From NCBI RefSeq assembly GCF_021206925.1, contig NZ_JAJPRF010000019.1:1-64000 (forward strand): 64,000 nucleotides of DNA, given 5' to 3'. Both the position numbers and the translations under genes were made by a program. Position 1 is the stretch's first letter. Every line of letters starts with the position of its first letter. The DNA is from Rhodoflexus caldus (lineage in GTDB: Bacteria > Bacteroidota > Bacteroidia > Cytophagales > Thermoflexibacteraceae). The notes below the pieces were generated by a model. It was given only the letters and a program-made list of their open reading frames with translations. It was not told the DNA's origin and made no database searches. Below are positions 62,872 to 64,000 of the stretch, in pieces.

Positions 62872-63345
62872 CTACAAGTTAATGCCAAACTCCACCCATT
62901 CGTTGTTTGGTGTAGCTCCTTCGCGTTCATAGAAGCGAATGGCGGCTTTATTCCACGGGGCTACTTTCCATTGGATGTTGCCGCAGCCGGCAGCTTGTGC
63001 TTCCTGCTTTACCGCATGGAACAGGCTTTTGCCCAATCCTTGGCCGCGCAGGCTTTCGCTGACATAAAATTCTTTGATGAAAAGTGTGGGTTTGGCAATG
63101 GCAGTAAATGGAATGAAGTAGTAAACAACCATGGCTCCCAATGCTTTGGTGTGGATATTTTCGGCTACCAGTGCGTAAAAATCGGGGTGCTCTTTGTGAA
63201 ATCCCTGCTTTCTGACCATTTCTTCGGTAATCTGGAAACGGTCTATGTAACGTTCAAAAACAGCCAGCTCGCGCATGAGTTGCCAAAGTTGGTGCGTATC
63301 GCGTTCAGTGGCATATCGGATGATGTAAGGTAAATGTTCAGCCAT
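62872..63345 (-). CDS. GNAT family N-acetyltransferase (diamine acetyltransferase-like)
   Basis: This 157-residue GNAT enzyme has LFIKEFYVSESLRGQGLGKSLFHAVKQEA (acetyl-CoA site RGQGLG) and WKVAPWNKAAIRFYEREGA, the C-terminal motif close to spermidine/spermine acetyltransferases and related thialysine acetyltransferases. I start at the ATG at 63345, MAEHLPYIIRYATERD; a TTG 17 codons upstream is open but gives an extra Cys-rich tail. The substrate could be a polyamine or an amino acid; the specific one is unknown. Confidence 0.9.
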   Translation of the reverse strand: MAEHLPYIIRYATERDTHQLWQLMRELAVFERYIDRFQITEEMVRKQGFHKEHPDFYALVAENIHTKALGAMVVYYFIPFTAIAKPTLFIKEFYVSESLRGQGLGKSLFHAVKQEAQAAGCGNIQWKVAPWNKAAIRFYEREGATPNNEWVEFGINL

Positions 63346-63434
63346 AGCTTTGTGGTCAGCATCTGCGCAAAATACGCAAGCTTTGGAAGATGACAACTTA
63401 AATTCTGCTATTTTTGGCTGCTGTTACCCTGCTT

Positions 63435-64000
63435 ATGGAATTTTTTCATACCGATTGTCTTGTGTGTCGAAGCTCGCATCTGAAGCGTTTAGAGCGCTAT
63501 TACGCCAAAGATTATTTGGTGCAGTGCCAAAATTGCGGCTTCGTTTTTGCCGAAAAAATTCCTTCGCCGCAGGAGTTGGAGGCCTATTACGAAGGCTACG
63601 GGCGCAACGACTACCTCTCGCCGCTGACAGTGAAGCGCTATGAGGAACTGCTACAAAGTTGGGAGCCGTACAGGCAAACCAATCGGATATTGGACGTAGG
63701 TTGCGGCATCGGTTATTTTCTGGAAACAGCAAAAGCCAAGGGCTGGGAGGTTTACGGAACGGAATACACCGACCGCGCCGTGGAAATCTGTGCCTCCAAA
63801 GGTATTGCCATGCAAAAAGGCGAACTGAACCCCGATTTATATGCCCCCGAATCGTTCGACATCATCACTTCTTTTGAGGTGATTGAGCATATCAACAATC
63901 CGCGAGAGGAGATGGCGAAATTCTATCGCCTGTTGCGCAAGGGCGGCGTAGTTTATATCACCACGCCTAATTTCAACTCTACGCTGCGCTATTATCTCCA
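63435..64000 (+). CDS. class I SAM-dependent methyltransferase with N-terminal zinc knuckle (partial, runs off the right edge)
   Basis: The reading frame starts with ATG at 63435 and stays open to the end of the window (188 complete codons). The N-terminus reads MEFFHTDCLVCRSSHL, and a second pair occurs as VQCQNCGFVF, so CxxC...CxxC forms a zinc-ribbon-like knuckle. SAM motif I is ILDVGCGIGYFLETA (about 86-100), followed by TSFEVIEHINNPREEM and LRKGGVVYITTPN. This architecture is common in methyltransferases of sugar/lipid loci. The C-terminus is missing, so the family cannot be narrowed. Confidence 0.9.
   Translation, partial: MEFFHTDCLVCRSSHLKRLERYYAKDYLVQCQNCGFVFAEKIPSPQELEAYYEGYGRNDYLSPLTVKRYEELLQSWEPYRQTNRILDVGCGIGYFLETAKAKGWEVYGTEYTDRAVEICASKGIAMQKGELNPDLYAPESFDIITSFEVIEHINNPREEMAKFYRLLRKGGVVYITTPNFNSTLRYYL

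Overview
The window looks like a chromosomal segment of a Bacteroidota bacterium, most probably of the Cytophagales type. The support is internal. Three tRNA transcription units are preceded by the Bacteroidota primary-sigma promoter (TTG, 19-20 bp, TAnnTTTG). There is a subtilisin with a type IX secretion sorting tail, a GWxTD-domain protein, a DUF2851 protein, a FecA-like TonB-dependent receptor, a LytTR regulator and a leucine dehydrogenase. Start codons generally lack Shine-Dalgarno boxes. GC content is moderate except in the glycan region. The species cannot be named from the sequence alone.

Layout. Bases 1-85 hold the 3' end of a 5S rRNA and its terminator, so an rRNA operon ends at the left edge. 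287-4866 (minus) carry a sugar phosphate cyclase of the dehydroquinate synthase superfamily, asparaginyl-tRNA synthetase, and a coupled formyltransferase/polysaccharide deacetylase pair. 4920-9282 (plus) carry aat, lepB, a small membrane protein, bioD and a GT4 glycosyltransferase. 9272-22750 (minus) form a compact surface-glycan locus. It has glycosyltransferases, two proteins that fuse a glycosyltransferase to different methyltransferases, two stand-alone FkbM methyltransferases, another SAM methyltransferase, a WxcM/FdtA-type cupin, a Wzt-like ABC ATPase with a C-terminal recognition domain, and a protein of unknown function. Base composition inside this locus changes abruptly, sometimes inside genes, which suggests recombination.

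22851-42128 hold envelope and housekeeping genes: a TPR protein, an M3 peptidase, a large LysM protein with a degenerate transglycosylase domain, an O-methyltransferase, leucyl aminopeptidase, a secreted hydrolase, a TonB-dependent receptor, a GWxTD protein, a desaturase, DUF2851, a TRIC-type channel, and two lipid-linked sugar transferases. 42387-49945 hold tRNA-Leu, tRNA-Gly, a THUMP-like methyltransferase, acyl-CoA dehydrogenase, the subtilisin, a LytTR regulator, an acetyltransferase, trigger factor and a second tRNA-Leu. 50028-60888 hold RelA/SpoT with a downstream phosphodiesterase, a TPR protein, hisF, an HMG-CoA lyase, a PAP2 phosphatase, a lipoprotein, leucine dehydrogenase and gcvT. 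61006 to the end hold a pentanucleotide repeat, a NarL-type regulator, three tandem tRNA-Val genes, recX, an acetyltransferase and a methyltransferase cut by the right edge.

Biological themes. The glycan locus may make and export a polymer decorated or capped by methylation; the Wzt C-terminal domain would read the end of that polymer. Leucine dehydrogenase, HMG-CoA lyase and acyl-CoA dehydrogenase suggest branched-chain amino acid and acyl-CoA catabolism. Intergenic DNA carries several families of palindromic repeats, the clearest being built on AAACCTGNCAGGTTT.
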